Shown here: one piece after another, positions 25,919 through 32,757 of the stretch | Layout: each line of letters opens with the position of its first letter | Numbering within the stretch: the first letter of the stretch is position 1 | Origin: Microbacteriaceae bacterium PS02332 | Lineage (GTDB): Bacteria > Actinomycetota > Actinomycetes > Actinomycetales > Microbacteriaceae | NCBI GenBank assembly: GCA_029959645.1 | Contig: JASCOJ010000005.1 | Location: 1-48,474 of the forward strand | DNA: 48,474 nucleotides | Direction: 5' to 3' | Notes under the pieces: generated by a model | What the model was told of the DNA's origin: nothing | Database searches by the model: none | What the model saw: the letters and a program-made list of their open reading frames with translations, nothing else | Made by a program: the position numbers and the translations under genes

Positions 25919-26589
25919 CAGGCGGCTGCGGCGGCGCGGGCGGTCGCCAGGTGCTCGGCCATCGCCCGGGCGAGCCCGCGGAGGAGGGCCCCGCCGGCCT
26001 CGCCGTCGCGGCCCTTCGCGGCGGCGCGGAATCCGTCGAGCGCCTGCGCCACGTCCCAGAAGACGAACTCGGGCTCGCCGATGCGGACGAACTTCGCGCG
26101 GTTCAGCAGCGACTCGCTCGTCTTCACCAGGAGCTCGTTGCCCGACTTCGCGACCATGAAGCCGATCGCCTTGTCGATGTCGTCGTTCAGGGCCCGGTCC
26201 TCGGCCTCGGCGTGCGCACGCATGTCGTCGAGGATCGCGCCGAACGCCGTGACGTCCTCGTCCTCGAAGCGGGGGAACGACCAGCGGGCGGCCAGCTCGC
26301 CGATGCCGAAGAGCATCTGGAACGCGTCGTCGTACTGCTCCGCGGTGGGGGAGGCGACGCGGGTGTAGCGGTTCGCCTCCATCTCGACCAGGCCGTAGTC
26401 GACGAGCTTGGCGATGGCCTCGCGGATGGGGGTGCGACTCACACCGAGCCAGGCGACCAGCTCGTCGTCGTTGAGGCGCTCCCCGGCCTGCAGGGTGCCG
26501 TCCTGGATCGCGGCGAGCATCTTCTCGAGGACGACGTCGCGCAGGAGCTTGCGCGGCGAGGTCTCGACGGTCGACTTGGGCACCGGCAT
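25918..26589 (-). CDS. GntR family regulator, FadR/FCD-like
   Basis: This 223-residue regulator has an N-terminal winged helix (about 13-80) with the GntR recognition block LNDDELVAWLGVSRTPIREAIAKL, then an all-helical C-terminal domain of the FCD kind, which usually binds a small organic acid. The ATG at 26589 has a GAGGAG site. Two candidate operators lie in its upstream region (26615-26664). The ligand is unknown; the neighbouring oxidoreductase gene upstream on the same strand could be a target. Confidence 0.88.
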   Translation of the reverse strand: MPVPKSTVETSPRKLLRDVVLEKMLAAIQDGTLQAGERLNDDELVAWLGVSRTPIREAIAKLVDYGLVEMEANRYTRVASPTAEQYDDAFQMLFGIGELAARWSFPRFEDEDVTAFGAILDDMRAHAEAEDRALNDDIDKAIGFMVAKSGNELLVKTSESLLNRAKFVRIGEPEFVFWDVAQALDGFRAAAKGRDGEAGGALLRGLARAMAEHLATARAAAAA

Positions 26590-26614
26590 GGGGCTCTCCT
26601 CACGAGGAACGTGC

Positions 26615-26664
26615 TTGGTACTCAAATCCTAACGTGACATTGTGCAAGCGGTTGCTATTTGCAC
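26615..26664 (-). promoter_or_regulatory. Candidate operators upstream of the GntR gene
   Basis: TTGGTACTCAA (26615-26625) is a short imperfect palindrome of the type GntR proteins bind. Farther out, GTGCAA (26642-26647) and TTGCAC (26659-26664) form a perfect inverted pair 11 bp apart. The stretch is unusually AT-rich for this genome, as a promoter would be. Confidence 0.4.
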
Positions 26665-26677
26665 CCGGGCGCCGGAC

Positions 26678-26695
26678 GTCGGGCTTCCGCCCGAC
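26678..26695 (-). terminator. Hairpin downstream of the oxidoreductase gene
   Basis: A perfect 7-bp stem GTCGGGC / GCCCGAC with TTCC loop follows the oxidoreductase gene and its duplicated tail on the minus strand. Confidence 0.6.
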
Positions 26696-26701
26696 ACAGA
26701 A

Positions 26702-26830
26702 CGGCCGGGAGGCCTGGGTCACCGCGTGACGTCGACGACCGTCCGCCCGTGCACCCGCCCGGCACGATCGGCCGGGAGGCCCAGGTCACCGCGTGACGTC
26801 GACGACCGTCCGCCCGTGCACCCGCCCGGC
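26702..26830. repeat. Tandem duplication of the oxidoreductase 3' end
   Basis: A 62-bp unit at 26702-26763 is repeated at 26769-26830 (offset 67 bp, two mismatches). The right-hand unit contains the last codons and stop of the oxidoreductase gene; the left-hand unit is an extra copy beyond the stop. Both units begin with the GGCCGGGAGGCC motif. Confidence 0.9.
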
Positions 26831-27763
26831 GACGACCTCGGCCCCCACCTCGATCGCCTCGGCGAGCCCCACCGTGCGGGTCACCGCCCGGAGCACCGCG
26901 GGGTCGAGGTCCGTCGCGAGCCGGGCCCACGCCCGCTGCCGGAGGTCGAGCGGCGCTGCGACCGAGTCGATCCCGAGCAGGGACACCCCGCGCAGGATGA
27001 ACGGCAGCACCGTCGTCGCAAGGGACGTGTCCTGCGCGAGCCCGCACGCCGTCACCGCCCCGCCGTACTGCGTCGCCGCGAGGACGTTCGCGAGGGTCGC
27101 ACCACCGACGCTGTCCACCGCGCCCGCCCACACCGCGCGCTGCATCGGCTTGCCCGGCTCGGCGAACTGCGCCCGGTCCACGACGTCCGTCGCGCCGAGG
27201 GCCCGGAGCGAGTCGCCGTTCTCCGGCCGCCCGGTCGACGCCGTCACCCGGTAGCCGCGGGCCGCGAGGAGCGCGATCGCCACCGTGCCGACCCCGCCCG
27301 AGGCCCCGGTCACCAGGACCGGCCCGTCCTCCGGTGCGACCACCCGCTCCAGTGCCAGGACGCTGAGCATCGCCGTGAACCCCGCGGTCCCGATCGCCGC
27401 TGCGAGGTCGTCGTCGACCTCGTCCGGGAGCGACACCAGCGAGTCCACCGGGACGACGCACTGGTCGGCCCAGCCCCCGTGCCGGGACTCACCTGCACCC
27501 GCACCGGTGAGGACGACGCGCTCACCGACCGCCACGTCCGTGACCCCGGTACCGACCGCGGCCACCGTGCCGACCACGTCGATGCCGGGCACGAGCGGGT
27601 CGGTCCGGACGACACCGGGGTCGCCCGCGACGGCCAGGCCGTCCTTGTAGTTGACGCTCGACCGCGTGACGGTGAGCAGGGCCTCCCGGTCGCCCGGCGC
27701 GGGGAGGTCGACCTCGGTGACGGTGGGGGCGGCGGAACGGGACACGAGGACGGCGCGGGTCAT
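26786..27763 (-). CDS. Quinone oxidoreductase-like MDR protein (YhdH/AcuI type)
   Basis: This 325-residue NADPH-dependent medium-chain dehydrogenase lacks the zinc ligands. The N-terminal SSVNYKDGLA and PGIDVVGTV motifs and the Rossmann motif GASGGVGTVAIALLAARGY match YhdH/AcuI proteins, which reduce acrylyl-CoA or quinone-like substrates. Length is normal. TAGCGT 7 nt upstream of the ATG marks a leaderless start. The 3' end (GRVHGRTVVDVTR) is duplicated just downstream. Substrate unproven. Confidence 0.88.
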   Translation of the reverse strand: MTRAVLVSRSAAPTVTEVDLPAPGDREALLTVTRSSVNYKDGLAVAGDPGVVRTDPLVPGIDVVGTVAAVGTGVTDVAVGERVVLTGAGAGESRHGGWADQCVVPVDSLVSLPDEVDDDLAAAIGTAGFTAMLSVLALERVVAPEDGPVLVTGASGGVGTVAIALLAARGYRVTASTGRPENGDSLRALGATDVVDRAQFAEPGKPMQRAVWAGAVDSVGGATLANVLAATQYGGAVTACGLAQDTSLATTVLPFILRGVSLLGIDSVAAPLDLRQRAWARLATDLDPAVLRAVTRTVGLAEAIEVGAEVVAGRVHGRTVVDVTR

Positions 27764-27770
27764 GCGCGCG

Positions 27771-27776
27771 ACGCTA
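27771..27776 (-). promoter_or_regulatory. -10 hexamer TAGCGT, leaderless start of the oxidoreductase
   Basis: On the minus strand TAGCGT ends 7 nt before the ATG whose first base is 27763, with no Shine-Dalgarno. Confidence 0.5.
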
Positions 27777-27859
27777 CCCCGGGCCTCCCGGCCGGGGCCG
27801 CCGCCGGCCGCGCGCCCCAGGTCGCCCGTCCGCGCGCTCCAGGTCCGTCCGTCCGCACT

Positions 27860-28102
27860 CCAGGTCGCATGACATGCCGCTCACGTCCGGGCCGGGCGGC
27901 GTGTTGCGCGATCTGGGCGGACCGCCGGCGGCGTGTTGTGCGACCTCGGGCGTCGCCGATGCCGCGCACAGCGCAGCCCGCCAGCCGGTCGGCGCTGGCA
28001 CGTCGCTCGGGCGAGATTGCACGACATGCCGCTCACGTCCGGCCCCGGCGGCATGTTGTGCGACCTCGACGACCCGCTGGCGGCGTGTTGTGCGACCTCG
28101 AC
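27860..28102. repeat. Inverted-repeat array, 152-bp period
   Basis: The gap between the oxidoreductase and pfkA (27764-28163, 400 bp) has no gene. It holds six copies of a roughly 20-bp unit related to GGCATGTTGTGCGACCTCG. Four face the plus strand (27896-27917, 27928-27948, 28048-28070, 28080-28102) and two face the minus strand (27860-27880, 28012-28034). The minus-plus-plus trio is duplicated with an offset of exactly 152 bp. From 28103 to 28140 a palindromic GACCGGCC tract follows, perhaps the pfkA terminator. Confidence 0.85.
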
Positions 28103-28163
28103 GACCGGCCGACCGGCCGCTGGCCGACCGGCCGGCCGCCGCGGCCTCTTCCGCGCGCCCGCG

Positions 28164-29192
28164 TCAGCCGCACATGATGGCGGCCTCGTCGAAACGCGCC
28201 TGTGGCACCGTCTTCAGCTCGCCGAGCGCCTCGTCGCACGCGACGTGCACGATGTCGGTGCCCTTCAGGGCGACCATCCGCCCCCAGCGCTCCTCGACGA
28301 CCGCGTCGATCGCCGCGAGCCCGAGCCGGGTCGAGAGCACCCGGTCGTAGGCGGTCGGCGTGCCACCGCGCTGGATGTGCCCGAGGGTCGTGGCGCGCGT
28401 CTCGATGCCGGTCATCTCCTCGATGAGCGGGGCGAGGCGCTCGCCGATGCCGCCGAGGCGGGGCCGACCGAACGCGTCGAGGCCACGCTCCGAGTGGGCG
28501 TTGTCCTCGTGGTCGGGCACGAAGCCCTCGGCGACCACGACCAGCGGCGCACGTCCGCGGTCGTACGCGGCCTGCACCCACTGGGCGATCTGCTCGAGCG
28601 AGGTCTTCTGCTCGGGGATGAGGATCGCGTGCGCGCCCGCGGCCATCCCCGAGTGCAGGGCGATCCAGCCGACGTGCCGGCCCATGACCTCGGCGACCAT
28701 GCAGCGCGAGTGCGACTCGCCCGTGGTGCGGAGGCGGTCCATGGCCTCGGTCGCGATCGCCACCGCGGTGTCGAAGCCGAACGTGTAGTCGGTGGCGCCG
28801 AGGTCGTTGTCGACCGTCTTCGGCACGCCGACGATCTTCAGGCCGGCATCGGTCAGGCGCTTCGCTGCGGCCAACGTGCCCTCGCCACCGATCGCGACGA
28901 TCGCCTCGATGCCGTGCCGCTCGAGCGTCGCGGTGATGTTCTCGACCCCGCCCTTCGGCCCCTCGAACGGGTTCGTCCGGCTCGTGCCGAGGATCGTCCC
29001 GCCCTGCTTCGCGATGCCCTGGATCTCCTTGCGTCCGAGCGGCACGATGTCGCCCTCGACGACACCCCGCCAGCCGTCCCGGAAGCCGACGAAGTCGTGA
29101 CCGTAGATCGCGATGCCCTTGAGGACGATGGCCCGGATGACCGCGTTGAGACCGGGGCAGTCGCCGCCGGAGGTGAGGATGCCGATGCGCAT
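28164..29192 (-). CDS. pfkA: 6-phosphofructokinase, actinobacterial group III
   Basis: This 342-residue glycolytic kinase phosphorylates fructose 6-phosphate. Substrate motifs GILTSGGDCPGLNAVIR, PKTVDNDL (D128 the catalytic base) and MGRHVGW are intact. The phosphoryl-donor site is mixed: GGEGT (102-106) has the glycine typical of ATP enzymes, while PKT has the lysine typical of pyrophosphate enzymes. This combination marks the actinomycete group, in which ATP-dependent members are known; the donor should be tested. It is divergent from the glycosylase gene by 75 bp. Confidence 0.95.
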   Translation of the reverse strand: MRIGILTSGGDCPGLNAVIRAIVLKGIAIYGHDFVGFRDGWRGVVEGDIVPLGRKEIQGIAKQGGTILGTSRTNPFEGPKGGVENITATLERHGIEAIVAIGGEGTLAAAKRLTDAGLKIVGVPKTVDNDLGATDYTFGFDTAVAIATEAMDRLRTTGESHSRCMVAEVMGRHVGWIALHSGMAAGAHAILIPEQKTSLEQIAQWVQAAYDRGRAPLVVVAEGFVPDHEDNAHSERGLDAFGRPRLGGIGERLAPLIEEMTGIETRATTLGHIQRGGTPTAYDRVLSTRLGLAAIDAVVEERWGRMVALKGTDIVHVACDEALGELKTVPQARFDEAAIMCG

Positions 29193-29255
29193 GGAGGGGA
29201 CTTCCGATGTCGGGTTCGGGGGACCCCCTCATCATGGCTGACGGTGGTTGCGGAT

Positions 29256-29261
29256 TACCAT
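29256..29261 (+). promoter_or_regulatory. -10 hexamer TACCAT, leaderless start of the glycosylase gene
   Basis: TACCAT ends 6 nt before the ATG at 29268; no ribosome site is present. Confidence 0.5.
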
Positions 29262-29267
29262 CCCTGC

Positions 29268-30311
29268 ATGCCTTCCGTCCGTCCCGTCGCGTCCTCCTGG
29301 GACGGGCCGCGTCGCGTGGGCCGATCGGCTGGGGCGATCCGGACCGGAGCGACCCCGTCGCCGGCCTCGCCGGTCGGCGCCCGACCACTGGACGACGTCC
29401 GTCGCGTCGACACGGTCTACCGGCCAGGAGGCCCGGTGGACGTCGTCGCGACGCTGCGGCCGCTCTCGCGCGGCTCCGGCGACCCCGCGCACCGGGTGGT
29501 CGGCTCGGACGTGTGGCTCGCGTTGCGCACGCCCGAGGGGCCGGCGTCCGTGCTCGTCCGCGCGGTCGGGGACACCGTTGCGATCAGTGCGTGGGGTGCC
29601 GGGGCGGCCTGGGCGGTGTCGCACGGCCCCGACCTCGTCGGCCGCGGCGACGACTGGTCCGAGCTCGACGTGTCCGCCCATGCCTTCCTCCAGCAGGCGC
29701 GACACCGCCAGCCAGGGTTACGCCTCCTCCGGACGAACACCGTCGTCGCGATGCTCGTGCCGGCGATCATGGAGCAGAAGGTGACCTCGCGGCAGGCCTG
29801 GCGGGCGTGGCGGTACCTCGTCCGGCGCTTCGGTACGCCCGCGCCCGGACCGGCTCCCGAGGGCATGGTCGTGCCGCCCGACCCGGAGACCTGGGCGCGC
29901 ATCCCGAGCTGGGAGTGGCACAAGGCCGGCATCGAGCCCGGGCGCTCGGCGACGGTGATGCGCGTCGTGAAGGTCGCGCCCGCACTCGAGCGGACCCTGA
30001 CCCTCGGCCGCGGTGGTGAGCTCGTCGCGAGCCGGCTGCAGTCGATCCCCGGCGTCGGACCGTGGACCGCTGCCGAGACGGCGCAACGGGCGCACGGCGA
30101 CCCGGACTCCCCGAGCGTCGGGGACTACCACGTGCCCGCGCTCGTCGGGTGGGCGCTCACCGGCGGACCGGTCGACGACGACGGGATGCTCGAGCTCCTC
30201 GAGCCCTGGCGAGGGCACCGAGAGCGGGTCGTGCGGCTCATCGCAGGGTCGGGGTTCCGGAAGCCGACGTTCGGGCCGCGGATGACGATCCAGGACCACC
30301 GGGGCCATTGA
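29268..30311 (+). CDS. DNA-3-methyladenine glycosylase II-like (AlkA/HhH-GPD)
   Basis: This 347-residue base-excision repair glycosylase flips out alkylated purines. The helix-hairpin-helix is LQSIPGVGPWTAAETA (258-272) and the catalytic aspartate is D286 (VGDYHVP), in the normal GPD spacing. The middle segment TVVAMLVPAIMEQKVTSRQAWRAW matches the AlkA core. An N-terminal domain of about 150 residues replaces the E. coli N-domain and is Arg/Pro-rich at its start. The start is set by the TACCAT hexamer. Stop at 30311. Confidence 0.88.
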   Translation: MPSVRPVASSWDGPRRVGRSAGAIRTGATPSPASPVGARPLDDVRRVDTVYRPGGPVDVVATLRPLSRGSGDPAHRVVGSDVWLALRTPEGPASVLVRAVGDTVAISAWGAGAAWAVSHGPDLVGRGDDWSELDVSAHAFLQQARHRQPGLRLLRTNTVVAMLVPAIMEQKVTSRQAWRAWRYLVRRFGTPAPGPAPEGMVVPPDPETWARIPSWEWHKAGIEPGRSATVMRVVKVAPALERTLTLGRGGELVASRLQSIPGVGPWTAAETAQRAHGDPDSPSVGDYHVPALVGWALTGGPVDDDGMLELLEPWRGHRERVVRLIAGSGFRKPTFGPRMTIQDHRGH

Positions 30312-30338
30312 ACATCGCGCATATCGTGTTTCTGATGT

Positions 30339-30368
30339 TTGACACTTCACTGGTCTGACGGTCAGGCT
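30339..30368 (+). promoter_or_regulatory. Sigma-70-type promoter for the secreted peptide gene
   Basis: A perfect -35 TTGACA (30339-30344) is followed at 18 bp by CAGGCT (30363-30368), a fair -10, in a locally AT-rich tract. The downstream ATG at 30407 has a GGGAAGGG ribosome site. Consensus -35 boxes are rare in this window. Confidence 0.55.
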
Positions 30369-30406
30369 CGACTCGGGTGCAACGGCTGCATCCGGGAAGG
30401 GAACCG

Positions 30407-31015
30407 ATGAAACTCGCTCTGGTCGCTGCTGCGTCCGTGGTCCTGCTCTCCGCGAGCCTCCTGTCGTCGGCGTCGCCGGCCACAGCGGTCCCGATGTCTC
30501 CGGGGACCCGGGCGCCGTCGGCCGACATCGAACACCGCACGGACGCGCTCCTGGCCGGAGTCGACGAGCGCAGCCACACGTTCGACGGACGGAACGCCCG
30601 CAGTGCCGGTGCTGCGGAGGTCGACATCGTCGACTTCGCCGCTGGGTACCTGGCGGCCGGTGGGCGGACCCAGGGCGTCCGGGTACCCGCAGCGGAAGTC
30701 GACCAGCTCCGCGCAGCAGTAGGCGAGCTGCGGTGTTCCGGTCGCAACTCGGCGGACGTCACGGGCCTCCAGGCGAACCTGTACCTCAACTCCTGCAACG
30801 CGAACAAGATCGTCTCGGTGCTGGCTGGTGGAGCTGGACTCGCGGCCATCGCCGGGTTCATCACCGGAGCGACCGGCATCGGGGCCGCTGCTGCGGGCAT
30901 CGCTGCTGGGGTCCTGACGATCGGGTCCGCCGCGATCGCGTACTGCAACGCGAAGGGTCGGGGAATCGGGTTCCACGTCCTGCCGGTGGGAGCGCCGTGG
31001 TGCGCGTCCCAGTGA
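30407..31015 (+). CDS. Secreted glycine-zipper protein, bacteriocin-like precursor
   Basis: This 202-residue protein begins with a signal peptide (1 to about 27, ending ATA). A hydrophilic region (28-128) follows, and then a hydrophobic hairpin-like stretch (134-179) full of GxxxG/AxxxG spacings (VSVLAGGAGLAAIAG, then FITGATGIGAAAAG). Four cysteines at 110, 130, 180 and 199 flank the hydrophobic part, allowing two disulfides. The tail (GIGFHVLPVGAPWC) is short and aromatic. I do not recognise the family. The layout resembles pore-forming bacteriocins with a pro-region, and a tiny two-helix membrane gene overlaps its stop (GTGA). Codon use has more T-ending codons (GCT) than the neighbours, hinting at transfer. 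Function is inferred, not shown. Confidence 0.65.
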   Translation: MKLALVAAASVVLLSASLLSSASPATAVPMSPGTRAPSADIEHRTDALLAGVDERSHTFDGRNARSAGAAEVDIVDFAAGYLAAGGRTQGVRVPAAEVDQLRAAVGELRCSGRNSADVTGLQANLYLNSCNANKIVSVLAGGAGLAAIAGFITGATGIGAAAAGIAAGVLTIGSAAIAYCNAKGRGIGFHVLPVGAPWCASQ

Positions 31016-31239
31016 GGAACCGCGCCGGCGCTGGATCCCTCCGGGTCCTCGAAGCGCTGATCGTCGCCGTGATCGCAGGCCTCGTGGGAGCGGGCATCGC
31101 TTCGTTCGGCTGTGCAACCGTGTTCGAGGAGGGTTCTCGCGATTGGGAGCAGATGATGCACGTCGGTGATGCTCTCTGCCTCGGTGCTGTCGGGGTGGGG
31201 ATCCCCTGCTCGTTGTGGATGCGCAGCCGACCTCGGTGA
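31012..31239 (+). CDS. Small two-helix membrane protein, candidate immunity protein
   Basis: This 75-residue protein has a basic N-terminus, two hydrophobic helices (about 12-35 and 52-69) joined by an acidic loop (EEGSRDWEQ), and a basic end. The GTG start overlaps the stop of the secreted glycine-zipper gene by 4 bp, so the two are translated together. Immunity proteins for pore-forming peptides are usually small, basic membrane proteins encoded just like this. The alternative is a membrane partner for export or anchoring. No homologue was recognised. Confidence 0.6.
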   Translation: MRNRAGAGSLRVLEALIVAVIAGLVGAGIASFGCATVFEEGSRDWEQMMHVGDALCLGAVGVGIPCSLWMRSRPR

Positions 31240-31350
31240 CCGGAACCTCCGACGGCGTGTTGCCGTGAACTCGTTCGCGACGTTGCGCTGGTCTGATGCA
31301 GGACGACCCGATCCCGCCCGCCGTTCGAACAGCGCTGTCCGTCTCGAGGC

Positions 31351-32214
31351 TCAGGGGTGACGTTCGCCCTCGCCGGCCAGCACCGCGCGGTAGCCCTCGC
31401 GGAACGTCGGGTACCGGAAGCTGAAGCCCGTCGAGCGGAGCAGCGCGTTCGACAGGCGCTTGTCGCCGCCGGCCTGTCGATCCGCGGCCGGGCCGGACTC
31501 CGGCGCTGGCACGTCGAGCTCGTCGGCGAGGAACCGCAGCACGTCGTCGAGCCGCACCGGCTCGTCGTCCGTGCCGAGGTACGTCGGCGCCGGGTCGTCG
31601 ACCGTGGCGAGGTGCACGATCGCGGCAGCGGCGTCGTCGCGGTGGATGCGGTTCGTGTGCGGCGAGGCGCCGTCGGCCGGAGCGAGTCGCGCGCTGCCGG
31701 ACCGCACCTGGTCGATCAACCGCTCACGGCCCGGGCCGTAGATGCCGGACAGGCGGAGGAGCACCGCACCGGGAGCCCGCTCGCGGAGCAGCGCCTCGGC
31801 CTCGACGAGCACCGCCGCCGTCGGGGTCCCGCCGGTCGCCGGGGTCTCCTCGGTGACCGCGCTGCCGTCGGACACGTCGTACACCGCCGTCGAGGACACC
31901 ACGACGATGCGTGGTGTCGCACCCGAGCGGTCGATCCCGTCCAGCACGTTGCGCAGCCCGTCGACGTACGTGGCCCGGTACTCGTCCGGGTCGCGACTGC
32001 CCGCGGCGAGGGCGACGACGACGACCGCGGTGTCGGCGTCGATCTCCGGCACCTCGGTCCGGAGGTCCGTGCTCCGGCCCTCGATCGGTGCGGGCAGGAC
32101 GTCCGCACGACGTCGGAGTCCGACGACGCGGAACCCGAGATCAGCGAAGCGGAGGGCGGCCTCGGTGCCGAGGTCGCCGCACCCGGCGATGAGGACCGTC
32201 TGGTTGTGCAGCAT
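31351..32214 (-). CDS. NAD(P)-dependent epimerase/dehydratase-like protein (YeeZ-like SDR)
   Basis: This 287-residue Rossmann-fold protein has the nucleotide motif LIAGCGDLGTEAA near the N-terminus, VVSSTAVYDV in the middle and LRLSGIYGPGRERL, the pattern of extended SDR proteins related to YeeZ. The catalytic Tyr-x-x-x-Lys is not evident, so an atypical SDR without the usual chemistry is likely. The ATG at 32214 is preferred to longer starts in Arg/Pro-rich sequence. The 111 bp between the preceding small membrane gene and its stop (31240-31350) show nothing clear. Confidence 0.78.
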   Translation of the reverse strand: MLHNQTVLIAGCGDLGTEAALRFADLGFRVVGLRRRADVLPAPIEGRSTDLRTEVPEIDADTAVVVVALAAGSRDPDEYRATYVDGLRNVLDGIDRSGATPRIVVVSSTAVYDVSDGSAVTEETPATGGTPTAAVLVEAEALLRERAPGAVLLRLSGIYGPGRERLIDQVRSGSARLAPADGASPHTNRIHRDDAAAAIVHLATVDDPAPTYLGTDDEPVRLDDVLRFLADELDVPAPESGPAADRQAGGDKRLSNALLRSTGFSFRYPTFREGYRAVLAGEGERHP

Positions 32215-32292
32215 GTCTCGACCTTCGCACGCGTGCCTGTTCCTCCGCCCCGCCTCCGCAGCCGACCGGTCGACGGGACGGGCCGGGCGGGG

Positions 32293-32339
32293 ACGACGAA
32301 CGGGGTCCGGACGTGATGCGTCCGGACCCCGTTCGTCGT
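32293..32339. terminator. Strong hairpin with 21-bp perfect stem
   Basis: Bases 32293-32313 pair perfectly with 32319-32339 around a 5-nt loop (TGATG). It lies just downstream of the GlsB-like gene on the minus strand and is the strongest terminator-like structure in the window. Confidence 0.85.
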
Positions 32340-32347
32340 TCAGGCAC

Positions 32348-32623
32348 TCAGCGGCGGCTGCGGCCACCGGCGAAGCGCGTGTAGACGAGCAGCACGATGA
32401 TCGCGCCGATGATGGAGCCGATGATGCCGGCCGGCTGGAAGAAGCCGTCCATCGGGTCGTGCTGGAAGATCAGGAAGCCGAGGAAGCCCCCGACGAACGA
32501 GCCGATGATGCCCAGCACGATCGTCATCAGGATGCTGATGTCCTGCTTGCCGGGGACGATGAGGCGGGCGAGTGCGCCGGCGATGAGGCCGACGATGACG
32601 AGGCTGACGATGAGACCGAGCAT
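32348..32623 (-). CDS. GlsB/YeaQ/YmgE family stress membrane protein
   Basis: This 91-residue protein has three transmembrane helices: IVSLVIVGLIAGALARLIVPG, a glycine-rich second helix (IVLGIIGSFVGGFLGFLIF) and IIGSIIGAIIVLLVY. That matches the transglycosylase-associated family named GlsB, YeaQ or YmgE, small envelope proteins induced by general or envelope stress in many bacteria. The ATG at 32623 has an AAGGAG site. Its upstream region is shared with a divergent LuxR response regulator and holds three identical palindromes, so it is probably a direct target. Confidence 0.9.
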   Translation of the reverse strand: MLGLIVSLVIVGLIAGALARLIVPGKQDISILMTIVLGIIGSFVGGFLGFLIFQHDPMDGFFQPAGIIGSIIGAIIVLLVYTRFAGGRSRR

Positions 32624-32678
32624 GGGCTGACTCCTTGGTGCGTTCTGCACGACCGGTAGAAGGGCCGAGCGCGTCCGT

Positions 32679-32744
32679 CACCCGATCGGGTGACGTCGAC
32701 AACCCTTCCACCCCTGAGGGTGTTCCGTCTCACCCTTTGGGGTG
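32679..32744. promoter_or_regulatory. Three CACCC-N4-GGGTG operator-like palindromes
   Basis: CACCC-N4-GGGTG occurs at 32679-32692, 32709-32722 and 32731-32744, start-to-start spacings 30 and 22 bp. The first is part of an 18-bp perfect palindrome GTCACCCGATCGGGTGAC (32677-32694). The second and third can also pair with each other as 15-bp arms with two mismatches. All lie in the 134 bp between the divergent GlsB-like and LuxR regulator starts. Confidence 0.75.
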
Positions 32745-32757
32745 GAAAGGTGGCCCC

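Noticed and set aside
27860-28102. Repeat array as a CRISPR
   Set aside because: Units face both ways, spacers are uneven and no cas genes are present.
30377-30406. An upstream in-frame ATG for the secreted glycine-zipper protein
   Set aside because: The downstream ATG at 30407 has a ribosome site and starts exactly at the signal peptide.
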